Source: Thioalkalivibrio sp. (lineage in GTDB: Bacteria; Pseudomonadota; Gammaproteobacteria; Ectothiorhodospirales; Ectothiorhodospiraceae). Taken from it: 5,586 nt of DNA. The notes under the pieces were generated by a model, which had not been told where the DNA came from, made no database searches, and worked only from the letters and a program-made list of their open reading frames with translations. Positions 1-5,582 of the stretch are shown in pieces. Numbering within the stretch: position 1 is the stretch's first letter; each line of letters begins with the position of its first letter. A program made the position numbers and the translations under genes. The stretch covers positions 1-5,586 of the forward strand of contig PUOZ01000145.1 in assembly GCA_003553165.1 (NCBI GenBank). The letters are read 5' to 3'.

Positions 1-1
1 C

Positions 2-487
2 GACATCTTCGTCACCGCCACCGGCAACATGAACGTGATCAACCACGATCACATGGCGGCCATGAAGAACCAGGCCATCGTCTGCAACATCGGGCATTTC
101 GACTCGGAAATCGACGTCGCGAGCCTGCGCCAATACCAGTGGGAAAACATCAAGCCGCAGGTCGATCACGTGATCTTCCCCGATGGCAAGCGCATCATCA
201 TGCTGGCCGAGGGCCGGCTGGTGAACCTGGGCTGCGGCACCGGGCACCCGAGCTTCGTGATGTCCAATTCGTTCACCAACCAGACCATGGCCCAGATCGA
301 ACTGTTCGCCCACGGCGACCGCTACGAGAACAAGGTCTACGTGCTGCCGAAACATCTGGACGAGAAGGTCGCGGCCCTGCACCTGCAGAAGCTCGGGGCC
401 AACCTGACCCGGATGACGCCGGAGCAGGCGGCGTATCTCGGCCTGCCGGTCGAAGGTCCGTTCAAGCCGGAGCACTACCGCTACTGA
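2..487 (+). CDS. ahcY: S-adenosylhomocysteine hydrolase, C-terminal 161 residues (5' end outside window)
   Basis: AhcY reversibly splits S-adenosylhomocysteine into adenosine and homocysteine in the cytoplasm, relieving product inhibition of methyltransferases. The reading frame is open from base 2 and starts mid-protein with [12 protein letters not shown], so the N-terminal two thirds are missing from the window. Visible family signatures are [11 protein letters not shown] and [20 protein letters not shown]; the latter holds the His-containing gate segment near the substrate site. The protein ends in KPEHYRY, the conserved tail whose Lys and Tyr reach into the NAD site of the neighbouring subunit in known structures. 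The stop is TGA at 485-487. The C-terminus is intact, with no frameshift. metF lies downstream on the same strand, which fits a methyl-cycle grouping, but the 308-bp gap means co-transcription is not assured. Confidence 0.97.
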   Translation, partial: DIFVTATGNMNVINHDHMAAMKNQAIVCNIGHFDSEIDVASLRQYQWENIKPQVDHVIFPDGKRIIMLAEGRLVNLGCGTGHPSFVMSNSFTNQTMAQIELFAHGDRYENKVYVLPKHLDEKVAALHLQKLGANLTRMTPEQAAYLGLPVEGPFKPEHYRY

Positions 488-530
488 GTGGGCGCCCGAC
501 GTCCCCGTCGGGGCAGCGGGAAATGGCATT

Positions 531-562
531 GGCGCGTGGTGGCCTCCGCTGCACCACGCGCC
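531..562 (+). terminator. Perfect 11-bp GC-rich hairpin downstream of ahcY
   Basis: GGCGCGTGGTG (531-541) and CACCACGCGCC (552-562) are exact reverse complements around a 10-nt loop. A further 6-bp stem, GGCAGC (512-517) with GCTGCC (563-568), can form outside it with a one-sided 13-nt bulge. The position, about 45 nt past the ahcY stop, suits a transcript end, but no T-run follows, so it is not a classical intrinsic terminator. It could instead be a 3'-end stabilising hairpin or part of a structured leader for metF. The stem itself is directly visible; the terminator label is the less certain part. Confidence 0.4.
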
Positions 563-576
563 GCTGCCTCCCCGGA

Positions 577-594
577 GCGGCCTGTTTTGGCCGC
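577..594 (+). other. Second hairpin in the ahcY-metF spacer
   Basis: GCGGCC (577-582) pairs perfectly with GGCCGC (589-594) around the loop TGTTTT. It follows the larger 531-562 hairpin by 14 nt. The T-rich part is inside the loop rather than after the stem, so it does not have the form of an intrinsic terminator. It may strengthen a transcript end jointly with the upstream hairpin. The role is unknown. Confidence 0.4.
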
Positions 595-784
595 AGACCG
601 ACCGTGTCCCTGCCCGCACCCGTCACCCGAGATCCGCCACGGACACGCGCTATCGGCCACCTCTGATCGGGGCCGGGCGCAGAACGGCGGAGGTGTCCCT
701 GTGCGCGCCGGGATGGATCGCCGCGTGCCACCGGCACCCGCGATGACGGAATCGGTCGGCACCCGTCTCTCTTTCGAATCCTTT

Positions 785-789
785 GAGGA
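785..789 (+). promoter_or_regulatory. Ribosome binding site of metF
   Basis: GAGGA lies 6 nt upstream of the ATG at 796, a standard Shine-Dalgarno match and spacing. It supports that ATG as the start of metF. Confidence 0.8.
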
Positions 790-795
790 CACAGC

Positions 796-1659
796 ATGAA
801 CCAACCCACGAATACCGATCCGGTGTTCAGCTTCGAATTTTTCCCACCCAAGAACGAGGAGGGAGCCGAGCGCCTGCGCAAGGCCCGCGCTCGCCTCGCA
901 GCCCTGGGACCCGAGTATTTCTCCGTGACCTTCGGAGCCGGCGGTTCCACCCGTGACCGCACGCTGGAGACGGTGCTGGAGATCCAGCGCGAGGGCAGCG
1001 TCGATGCCGCTCCGCATATCTCATGCATCTCCTCCTCGCGCGCTGAGCTGCTGGACCTGTTGCGGGCCTACCGCGATCACGGGGTACGCCGACTGGTCGC
1101 ATTGCGCGGCGATCTGCCCTCGGGCGCGGGCGGCGGGCTCGGTGAGTTCCGCTACGCGGTGGAGCTGGTGCGATTCATCCGGGAAGAGTTCGGCGACCAT
1201 TTCCGAATCGAGGTCGCGGCCTACCCCGAGTTCCACCCACAAGCCGCGAGTGCCGAGAAGGACCTGGAGCATTTCTGCCAGAAGGTGGCCGCCGGGGCCG
1301 ACTCCGCCATCACGCAGTATTTCTACAACCCGGACGCCTACGCCTTCTTCCTCGAGCGGGTGAGTGCGATGGGCGTGGACATCCCGATCATTCCAGGGAT
1401 CATGCCCATCACCAACTACACACAGCTGGCGCGCTTTTCGGACGCCTGCGGCGCGGAGATTCCACGGTTCATCCGCAAGCGCCTCGAGGCCTATGGCGAC
1501 GACACGGCGTCGATCCGGGCCTTCGGCACGGAAGTGGTCACCCGGCTCTGCCAGCGACTGCTGGACGACGGTGCGCCCGGCCTGCACTTCTACTCGATGA
1601 ACCAGGCGGTGCCGTCCGAAGCCGTCTGGAAGAACCTGAACCTGGCCGCCGGGCGCTGA
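796..1659 (+). CDS. metF: 5,10-methylenetetrahydrofolate reductase
   Basis: MetF is a cytoplasmic FAD enzyme that reduces 5,10-methylene-THF to 5-methyl-THF, the methyl donor for homocysteine remethylation to methionine. The 287-aa product matches the short bacterial form: one TIM-barrel catalytic domain with no C-terminal AdoMet-regulatory domain as in eukaryotes. Motifs in order are FSFEFFPPK near residue 11 (Glu14 is equivalent to the catalytic E. coli Glu28), VTFGAGGSTRDRT at 44-56, LVALRGDLP at 100-108 (Asp106 is the counterpart of the flavin-tuning Asp120), AAYPEFHP at 141-148, AITQYFYN at 171-178 (Gln174 matches the folate-contacting Gln183), and PGIMPITNY at 200-208. HFYSMNQA lies near the end. 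The start is set by the GAGGA site. rsmE follows after 3 bp, so the two probably share a transcript. Nothing is missing or broken. Confidence 0.97.
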   Translation: MNQPTNTDPVFSFEFFPPKNEEGAERLRKARARLAALGPEYFSVTFGAGGSTRDRTLETVLEIQREGSVDAAPHISCISSSRAELLDLLRAYRDHGVRRLVALRGDLPSGAGGGLGEFRYAVELVRFIREEFGDHFRIEVAAYPEFHPQAASAEKDLEHFCQKVAAGADSAITQYFYNPDAYAFFLERVSAMGVDIPIIPGIMPITNYTQLARFSDACGAEIPRFIRKRLEAYGDDTASIRAFGTEVVTRLCQRLLDDGAPGLHFYSMNQAVPSEAVWKNLNLAAGR

Positions 1660-1662
1660 TCC

Positions 1663-2409
1663 ATGCGTCGTCCGCGGTTGCTGGTCGACGCGGAACTCGC
1701 GGCCGGTTGCAGGCTGGAACTGCCTCCCGAAACCCTGCGTCATGCGGTGTCGGTGCTCCGCCTGCGCGACGGCGCCGCCTGCCGTGTCTTCGACGGCAGA
1801 GGCGGGGAATACCACGCGACACTGGAGTTGTCCGGGAGGCGCTCCGGCGCGGCCGTGCTGACCCGCGTCGCGGCAGCGCCGACGACGCCGGCGCTGCCGC
1901 TGCGCCTGCTTCAGGGAATCGCCCGCGGCGACCACATGGACCTGGCCATCCAGAAGGCGGTCGAACTCGGCGTCGCCGAGATCTGGCCGATACTCTGCCA
2001 GCGCAGCCTGTCCGGAGCCGCTCACCGCCGCATGGACAGCAGGCTGCAGCACTGGCAGGGCATCCTGCAGGCAGCGGCCGAGCAATGCGGCCGGAACGAG
2101 TTGCCGCGACTCGACCCGCCGCGTGACCTTGCCGTTGCACTGGCCGAACTGCCACAGGCCGGCCTGCGCATCGTCGCCGATCCGGAGGGAGACTCCCCGG
2201 GCGTTTGGCAGACAGCCCGGCCGCAACCCGGGCCCGGCACACTGAGCCTGCTCGTGGGACCCGAAGGGGGCCTGGAAGCGGCCGAGATCGCACAGGCCCG
2301 GTCCGCAGGCTTCCTCGGAATGCGGCTGGGCCCCCGTGTGCTGCGCACCGAGACCGCAAGCATTGTCGGCCTGGCGGCACTGCAGATGCTGTACGGCGAC
2401 CTGACCTGA
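1663..2409 (+). CDS. rsmE: 16S rRNA (uracil1498-N3)-methyltransferase RsmE
   Basis: RsmE uses AdoMet to methylate N3 of U1498 in helix 44 of 16S rRNA, near the decoding centre of the 30S subunit. The 248-aa product is close to the E. coli length. An N-terminal PUA-like RNA-binding part is suggested by RHAVSVLRLRDG (26-37) followed by FDGRGGEYHA. The SPOUT trefoil-knot domain starts around LLQGIARGDHMDLAIQKAVELG (82-103). It continues through QAAAEQCGRNELP (136-148) and the AdoMet-binding motifs LVGPEGG (197-203) and LGPRVLRTETA (222-232), both intact. Only 3 bp separate it from the metF stop. I see no clear Shine-Dalgarno sequence before its ATG, so translation is probably coupled to metF. 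In many gammaproteobacteria rsmE is directly followed by gshB; here a palindrome and a minus-strand gene lie between them. Confidence 0.95.
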   Translation: MRRPRLLVDAELAAGCRLELPPETLRHAVSVLRLRDGAACRVFDGRGGEYHATLELSGRRSGAAVLTRVAAAPTTPALPLRLLQGIARGDHMDLAIQKAVELGVAEIWPILCQRSLSGAAHRRMDSRLQHWQGILQAAAEQCGRNELPRLDPPRDLAVALAELPQAGLRIVADPEGDSPGVWQTARPQPGPGTLSLLVGPEGGLEAAEIAQARSAGFLGMRLGPRVLRTETASIVGLAALQMLYGDLT

Positions 2410-2428
2410 ACCGCAGCTCGCCGGCCGG

Positions 2429-2592
2429 CTAGTGGGCCATGCGGGAAGTTCGGCAGCTATGGAGCACAGCCAGACACGTCGGAGCAAGGCGGGCAAGTGC
2501 AGGAATAGCCACTCTATTGCAAACTTGCCCAACGCAGCGCCGGCGTGTCTGGCGCCGCGATCTGATACCGAACTTTCCGTATGGCCCACTAG
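2429..2592. repeat. 164-bp nested palindrome with CTAG ends (candidate MITE or foldback repeat)
   Basis: Terminal arms at 2429-2453 and 2568-2592 are reverse complements over 25 bp with two mismatches; both start with CTAGTGGGCCAT read inward. Inside, CCAGACACG (2470-2478) pairs with CGTGTCTGG (2544-2552), GGGCAAGT (2491-2498) with ACTTGCCC (2523-2530), and AATAG (2504-2508) with CTATT (2514-2518). The blocks stay in register about a centre near 2510/2511, so the two 82-nt halves are diverged inverted copies of each other. CTAG at each outer edge (2429-2432, 2589-2592) could be a 4-bp target duplication, leaving a 156-bp element. The element looks more AT-rich than its flanks and has no plausible gene of its own. 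It lies between convergent genes, so as RNA it would fold from either strand and could end both transcripts. The structure is plainly visible; mobility is inferred. Confidence 0.8.
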
Positions 2593-4421
2593 ACATCCCC
2601 CGATTCGTCCGCCTCCGGGTCGATCGCCAGGCGGTCCTCCAGCGCCTGGGTCGCGCGGTGCTGCTGCAGCAACGCGGCCGAGGCGTTGCCGATCGTCGTG
2701 CCGAGGGTGAGCCTCAGTTGCTCCAGCTCGTCCAGGGCCTGTTGAATGTCGTCGCTGCGGGAACCCGTAAAACCACCCTCCCCCGTCTCCCGCGGACCGC
2801 CGGCAGCGGCGTCCGGGTCCAGCGCTGCCCTAAGGCGGGAGACCAGCCGCTCCAGCGCCTGCGCCTCGCCAGCCGCCTGGGTCAGGGCCGCCACGATACG
2901 CTGGTGCCAGGCCGCAATCTCCCCGACCCCGGAACGCACATCCGTGGGGGCGGCGCCCGGGGCGGAGGCGCCGCCTCCGTCCGGCGCACCCCCGGCCGGA
3001 GACCTGGTCCCGTCGTCCAGCGCCGCGAAGGCCGCGGCCAGGCGGGCCATGTCGGCTCCGCCTTTCCGGCGCATGCGCGCCAGGCCGGCCTCGTCTTCCG
3101 TAACCCGATCCGCACCTTCGTCCTCCTCCGCCGCTTCAGCCGGTGTTCCCTCCTCCAGGATGGCCTCGGCACGGAGCACAATGTCGGCTAGCGGCGTGTC
3201 CGGCATCCCGGCAATCCGCACCTCCTCGAGCAGCCCCGGAACCACGTTCACCGCATCCTCGATGACCTGCGCCGCCTCGGCATCGGCTGCGGCCGCGCCC
3301 TGCGCGGCGATGAAGGCCGCGAGGATGCCGGCGAATTCCCCAATGCGCAGGGCGCCGCCGGCGCGGGCCTCCTTGCGCAGGCTGCCGAAACAGGCAGCGA
3401 TCCGGGCAACTCGGGTAGGGTCGTCCACGGCCCCGCGCCAATCCTTCAGGGTCAACGTCAGCTCGCGCAACCGGTACTCCAGCGCATCGACCAGTGCTCC
3501 CGGCGCCGCCGTCACACCTGGAGCCAGCACCGCGGATTCGAGTAGAGCACGGTCGTAGGCAAGGCCATCCGCTGCCTGTGCCTCCAGCGCGTCCAGCGCC
3601 TCGGCGAGTTGATCCAACAGGCCGACAGCGACGGGAAAGACCCGGTGCCTCGGATCGTCACCTGAGGACAGCGCGCGTTCGGCCGCCTGCAGGCCGTCAC
3701 CGATCTGCCGATCGACACGCCCCAGCAGCTGCTTGACCGCCGCTGACGGAACATGTTCTCCCTCGGCCAGTCGCGTTGCCAGTCGGGCCGCGGCCCGGAA
3801 CAGGTCCTGACCGTCCCCCTCCGGCAAGGCATCGGCAATCCGAGACGCGGCATCCCCGAGTTGGGCGGAAGCGGCAGGCAGGTCGCGTCCGTGCAGGAGA
3901 TTCAGCAACCCATGCTGGAAGCGGCGCCGGGCATCGTGCAGCGCCCGGATCCAAACGGCCGCGCCGGTGTCCTGCGGTGGCGCCACGCGGGCTGGCTCCG
4001 GCGCCTCAGCGGCCATCACGATCGACGGCGTCATCAGCCGGCCGGCACCGCGCAGCGCCCGCAATTCGTTCACCAGCGGGAGCAACACGCGGGCGAGGCG
4101 CCCGGGCTCGGCGCCGGTCAGGCCGATCGGACCGGACATCTGCAGGGCCGCCCGCACCAGCAGTTCGGCGCCCTCCGGCGTCCAGTCGACCCGCTCCGCC
4201 TCGAGGTCGACGACAGTCCGCTGCATCTCCTCGCAGAGTTGCACGACGTCATCACGGCCGACGGCATCCAGGCCGGCGCGGATCTGCGTGAGCCCGTCCC
4301 GGGCCAGGCGCAGGCACTCGTGGCACCCGGGATTCTCGGCGTTCTTCTGCAGCACCCGCTGGAGCCAGAAGAACAGGTCCTCGAGTTCCCCCTGATTCCA
4401 GTGGCCGGTGTCGTTGGTCAT
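2589..4421 (-). CDS. FimL / ChpA N-terminal-like protein (type IV pilus Chp signalling, scaffold-type)
   Basis: The 610-aa product resembles FimL and the N-terminal region of ChpA, proteins of the type IV pilus chemosensory (Chp) system controlling twitching motility and, in Pseudomonas, cAMP. I recognise the ChpA-like block LLPLVNELRALRG (113-125), preceded by a helical CheA-P1-like segment (ECLRLARDGL... EEMQRTVVDLEA, about 35-75). FQHGLLNLLHGRD (168-180) and VKQLLGRVDRQI (229-240) follow. Residues 336-370, around CFGSLRKEARAGGALRIGEFA, look like an Hpt helix pair without the phosphorylatable His. An acidic linker (423-446), a Gly/Ala/Pro linker (471-496) and a coiled-coil-like C-terminus (about 555-600) follow. 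There is no kinase or receiver domain, no signal peptide and no membrane segment. The frame stays open 56 codons further upstream, to 4589, but that stretch is Pro/Arg-rich and looks non-coding. I chose the ATG at 4421 with a weak GAAAG 9 nt upstream. The TAG stop lies inside the flanking palindrome. Confidence 0.75.
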   Translation of the reverse strand: MTNDTGHWNQGELEDLFFWLQRVLQKNAENPGCHECLRLARDGLTQIRAGLDAVGRDDVVQLCEEMQRTVVDLEAERVDWTPEGAELLVRAALQMSGPIGLTGAEPGRLARVLLPLVNELRALRGAGRLMTPSIVMAAEAPEPARVAPPQDTGAAVWIRALHDARRRFQHGLLNLLHGRDLPAASAQLGDAASRIADALPEGDGQDLFRAAARLATRLAEGEHVPSAAVKQLLGRVDRQIGDGLQAAERALSSGDDPRHRVFPVAVGLLDQLAEALDALEAQAADGLAYDRALLESAVLAPGVTAAPGALVDALEYRLRELTLTLKDWRGAVDDPTRVARIAACFGSLRKEARAGGALRIGEFAGILAAFIAAQGAAAADAEAAQVIEDAVNVVPGLLEEVRIAGMPDTPLADIVLRAEAILEEGTPAEAAEEDEGADRVTEDEAGLARMRRKGGADMARLAAAFAALDDGTRSPAGGAPDGGGASAPGAAPTDVRSGVGEIAAWHQRIVAALTQAAGEAQALERLVSRLRAALDPDAAAGGPRETGEGGFTGSRSDDIQQALDELEQLRLTLGTTIGNASAALLQQHRATQALEDRLAIDPEADESGDV

Positions 4422-4530
4422 AGGCGGATGCTTTCGATGGTCGGGTCGCCCGGAAGGGAACATCACGGGAGCGGACGGAGGGCGTAGCCATACCGCCGGG
4501 TCGCGGCCCACCGGACGACGGGGTGGGAAA

Positions 4531-4557
4531 TGTGCCACAAACCGGGTTCCCGGCACA
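4531..4557. promoter_or_regulatory. Dyad TGTGCC-N15-GGCACA, possible operator
   Basis: TGTGCC (4531-4536) and GGCACA (4552-4557) are exact reverse complements. The spacer contains a further CCGG...CCGG self-complementary stretch (4542-4553). The position in the divergent promoter region would suit a regulator acting on either gene, but half-sites this short and GC-rich arise by chance, and I do not recognise a known consensus. Confidence 0.25.
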
Positions 4558-4591
4558 GCGGCGCCATGCCGAACCGATGGGCGCATCATGG

Positions 4592-4597
4592 CATACT
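4592..4597 (+). promoter_or_regulatory. Possible -10 element for gshB
   Basis: CATACT differs from TATAAT at two positions and lies 28 nt before the gshB ATG, leaving room for a short leader carrying the ribosome binding site. No good -35 box lies 16-18 bp upstream; the sequence there is GC-rich. This is only a tentative promoter. Confidence 0.25.
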
Positions 4598-4608
4598 GGA
4601 GTCATCCC

Positions 4609-4615
4609 AAGGAGG
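4609..4615 (+). promoter_or_regulatory. Ribosome binding site of gshB
   Basis: AAGGAGG is a near-perfect anti-Shine-Dalgarno match, with a 10-nt spacer to the ATG at 4626. It decides the start: the frame is open back to an ATG at 4530, but the extra 32 residues have no counterpart in the GshB family. Confidence 0.85.
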
Positions 4616-4625
4616 CGACCGCGAC

Positions 4626-5582
4626 ATGCCCAGACAGCTTGCCATCGGGGTGGTAATGGACCCGATCGAAACCATCAAGCCGGCCAAGGACTCCACCTTC
4701 GCGATGCTGCTGGCCATGGCCCGACGTGGCCATCGGGGGCATTACATGCAACTATCCGACCTCTGGATCGGGGATGGGGTTGCGCACGCCCGAAGCCGGG
4801 AGGTGACGGTCAGCGACCGGCCCCGGGATTTCTTTGCCCTCGACGACGCGGTCGAGGGGGCGATGACGCGCTTCGACATCGTGCTGATGCGCAAGGATCC
4901 ACCCTTCGATCTCGAGTACGTCTACGCGACCTACGCCCTGGAACTCGCGGAGCGATCCGGGGTGCGCGTGGTCAACCGGCCCGGTGCGCTGCGGGACGTG
5001 AACGAGAAGGCCTTCACCGCCCACTTTCCGCAGTGCTGCCCGCAGACGCTGATCACCCGCGACCGCGCCCGCATCCGGGCCTTCCTGGCCGAACAGGAGC
5101 GGATCGTGGTCAAGCCGATGGACGGCATGGGCGGGGCCTCGGTGTTCCGGCTGGACCAGGGCGATCCCAACGTGTCCGTGATCCTGGAACTGATGACGCA
5201 GTTCGACCGGCGCACGGTGATCGCGCAGCGTTTCCTGCCCGAGTACCAGCAGGGCGACAAGCGCATCATCCTGATCCACGGCGAGCCGGTCGACTACGCG
5301 CTGGCGCGCATTCCGGCGGCGGGCGAGTCGCGAGCCAACCTGGCGGCCGGCGGCCGCGGGGAGGCGGTTCCGCTCACCGAGCGCGACCGCTGGATCTGCG
5401 CACAGCTGGCGCCTGAGATGCGCGCCCGCGGGCTCGATTTCGTCGGCCTCGACGTCATCGGCGATTACCTGACCGAAATCAACGTGACCAGCCCCACCGG
5501 GATTCGCGAACTCGACAAGGCCTGCGGTCTCGACATCGCCGGCCGGTTCATCGAGTACCTGGAGGCAAGCCACCCCTCATGA
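4626..5582 (+). CDS. gshB: Glutathione synthetase
   Basis: GshB joins gamma-glutamylcysteine and glycine with ATP to give glutathione, the second and last step of the pathway, in the cytoplasm. The 318-aa product has nearly the length of the E. coli enzyme and the same order of motifs. These are GVVMDPIETIKPAKDSTFAM at 8-27 (N-terminal domain), VLMRKDPPFD at 86-95, NRPGALRDVNEK at 117-128, VKPMDGMGGASVFR at 162-175 (ATP-grasp lysine and glycine-rich loop), and GDKRIILIHGEPV at 210-222. RANLAAGGRGE (236-246) and GLDVIGDYLTEINVTSPTGI (274-293) follow and hold the Mg-binding Glu and Asn. All key residues seem intact. The start is fixed by AAGGAGG. It diverges from the FimL-like gene. Its TGA overlaps an ATG (ATGA), so it may head an operon that continues past the window. 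Confidence 0.97.
   Translation: MPRQLAIGVVMDPIETIKPAKDSTFAMLLAMARRGHRGHYMQLSDLWIGDGVAHARSREVTVSDRPRDFFALDDAVEGAMTRFDIVLMRKDPPFDLEYVYATYALELAERSGVRVVNRPGALRDVNEKAFTAHFPQCCPQTLITRDRARIRAFLAEQERIVVKPMDGMGGASVFRLDQGDPNVSVILELMTQFDRRTVIAQRFLPEYQQGDKRIILIHGEPVDYALARIPAAGESRANLAAGGRGEAVPLTERDRWICAQLAPEMRARGLDFVGLDVIGDYLTEINVTSPTGIRELDKACGLDIAGRFIEYLEASHPS

Larger units (their letters stand above)
488..795 (+). other. ahcY-metF intergenic region with strong secondary structure
   Basis: I see no convincing gene in this 308-bp spacer. A 103-codon frame opens at a GTG at 488 and runs into the metF start, but it is Arg/Pro/Ala-rich, has no recognisable motif and crosses the hairpins, so I treat it as chance in GC-rich DNA. 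The stretch holds a perfect 11-bp hairpin (531-562), a 6-bp hairpin (577-594), a short CCCC/GGGG hairpin (503-513), and a 9-bp direct repeat GTGTCCCTG at 604-612 and 693-701. A second 9-bp direct repeat, CGGCACCCG, lies at 732-740 and 757-765, close to metF. I could not pick a convincing -35/-10 pair for metF. The SAH riboswitch core GAGGAGCG...GGCUCG, expected near methyl-cycle genes, is not present. Confidence 0.7.
4422..4625. promoter_or_regulatory. Divergent intergenic region between the FimL-like gene and gshB
   Basis: This 204-bp stretch separates two genes pointing away from each other, so it must hold the promoters for both unless transcription enters from elsewhere. It contains the gshB ribosome binding site at its right end, a weak GAAAG site for the minus-strand gene at 4431-4435, and a TGTGCC/GGCACA dyad at 4531-4557. 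I see no strong sigma-70 promoter on the minus strand. No small gene is evident. Confidence 0.6.

Noticed and set aside
488..795. SAH riboswitch expected between ahcY and metF
   Set aside because: I looked for the conserved GAGGAGCG/UGCRAC and GGCUCG core in this gap on the plus strand and did not find it; the visible hairpins do not fit that architecture.
488..799. 103-codon frame in the ahcY-metF gap
   Set aside because: It has no recognisable motif, an Arg/Pro/Ala-biased composition typical of chance frames in GC-rich DNA, a GTG start without a ribosome binding site, and it runs across strong hairpins.
1021..2589. 522-codon minus-strand frame across metF and rsmE
   Set aside because: It is antisense to two intact, well-recognised genes and its translation is Gln/Gly/Arg/Ala-rich with no family features. 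Long antisense frames are common in high-GC genomes.
2429..2592. Integron attC site as the explanation of the palindrome
   Set aside because: The ends do not carry the GTTRRRY / RYYYAAC boxes, no integrase or cassette array is present, and the arms begin with CTAG instead.
2439..3191. 250-codon plus-strand frame over the palindrome and the FimL-like gene
   Set aside because: It starts inside the palindrome and is antisense to a gene with clear protein-like helical content. Its Arg/Gly-rich product shows no motif.
4520..4540. Sigma-54 promoter on the minus strand reading TTGTGGCACATTTCCCAC
   Set aside because: The -24 half TGGCAC is present, but the required GC of the -12 element is replaced by CC, so it does not satisfy the consensus, although pilus genes are often sigma-54 dependent.
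4422..4589. N-terminal extension of the FimL-like protein to an ATG at 4589
   Set aside because: The extra 56 residues are Pro/Arg-rich and unlike the ChpA/FimL N-terminus, lack a ribosome binding site, and would cover the divergent promoter region. The helical family-like sequence begins just after the ATG at 4421.
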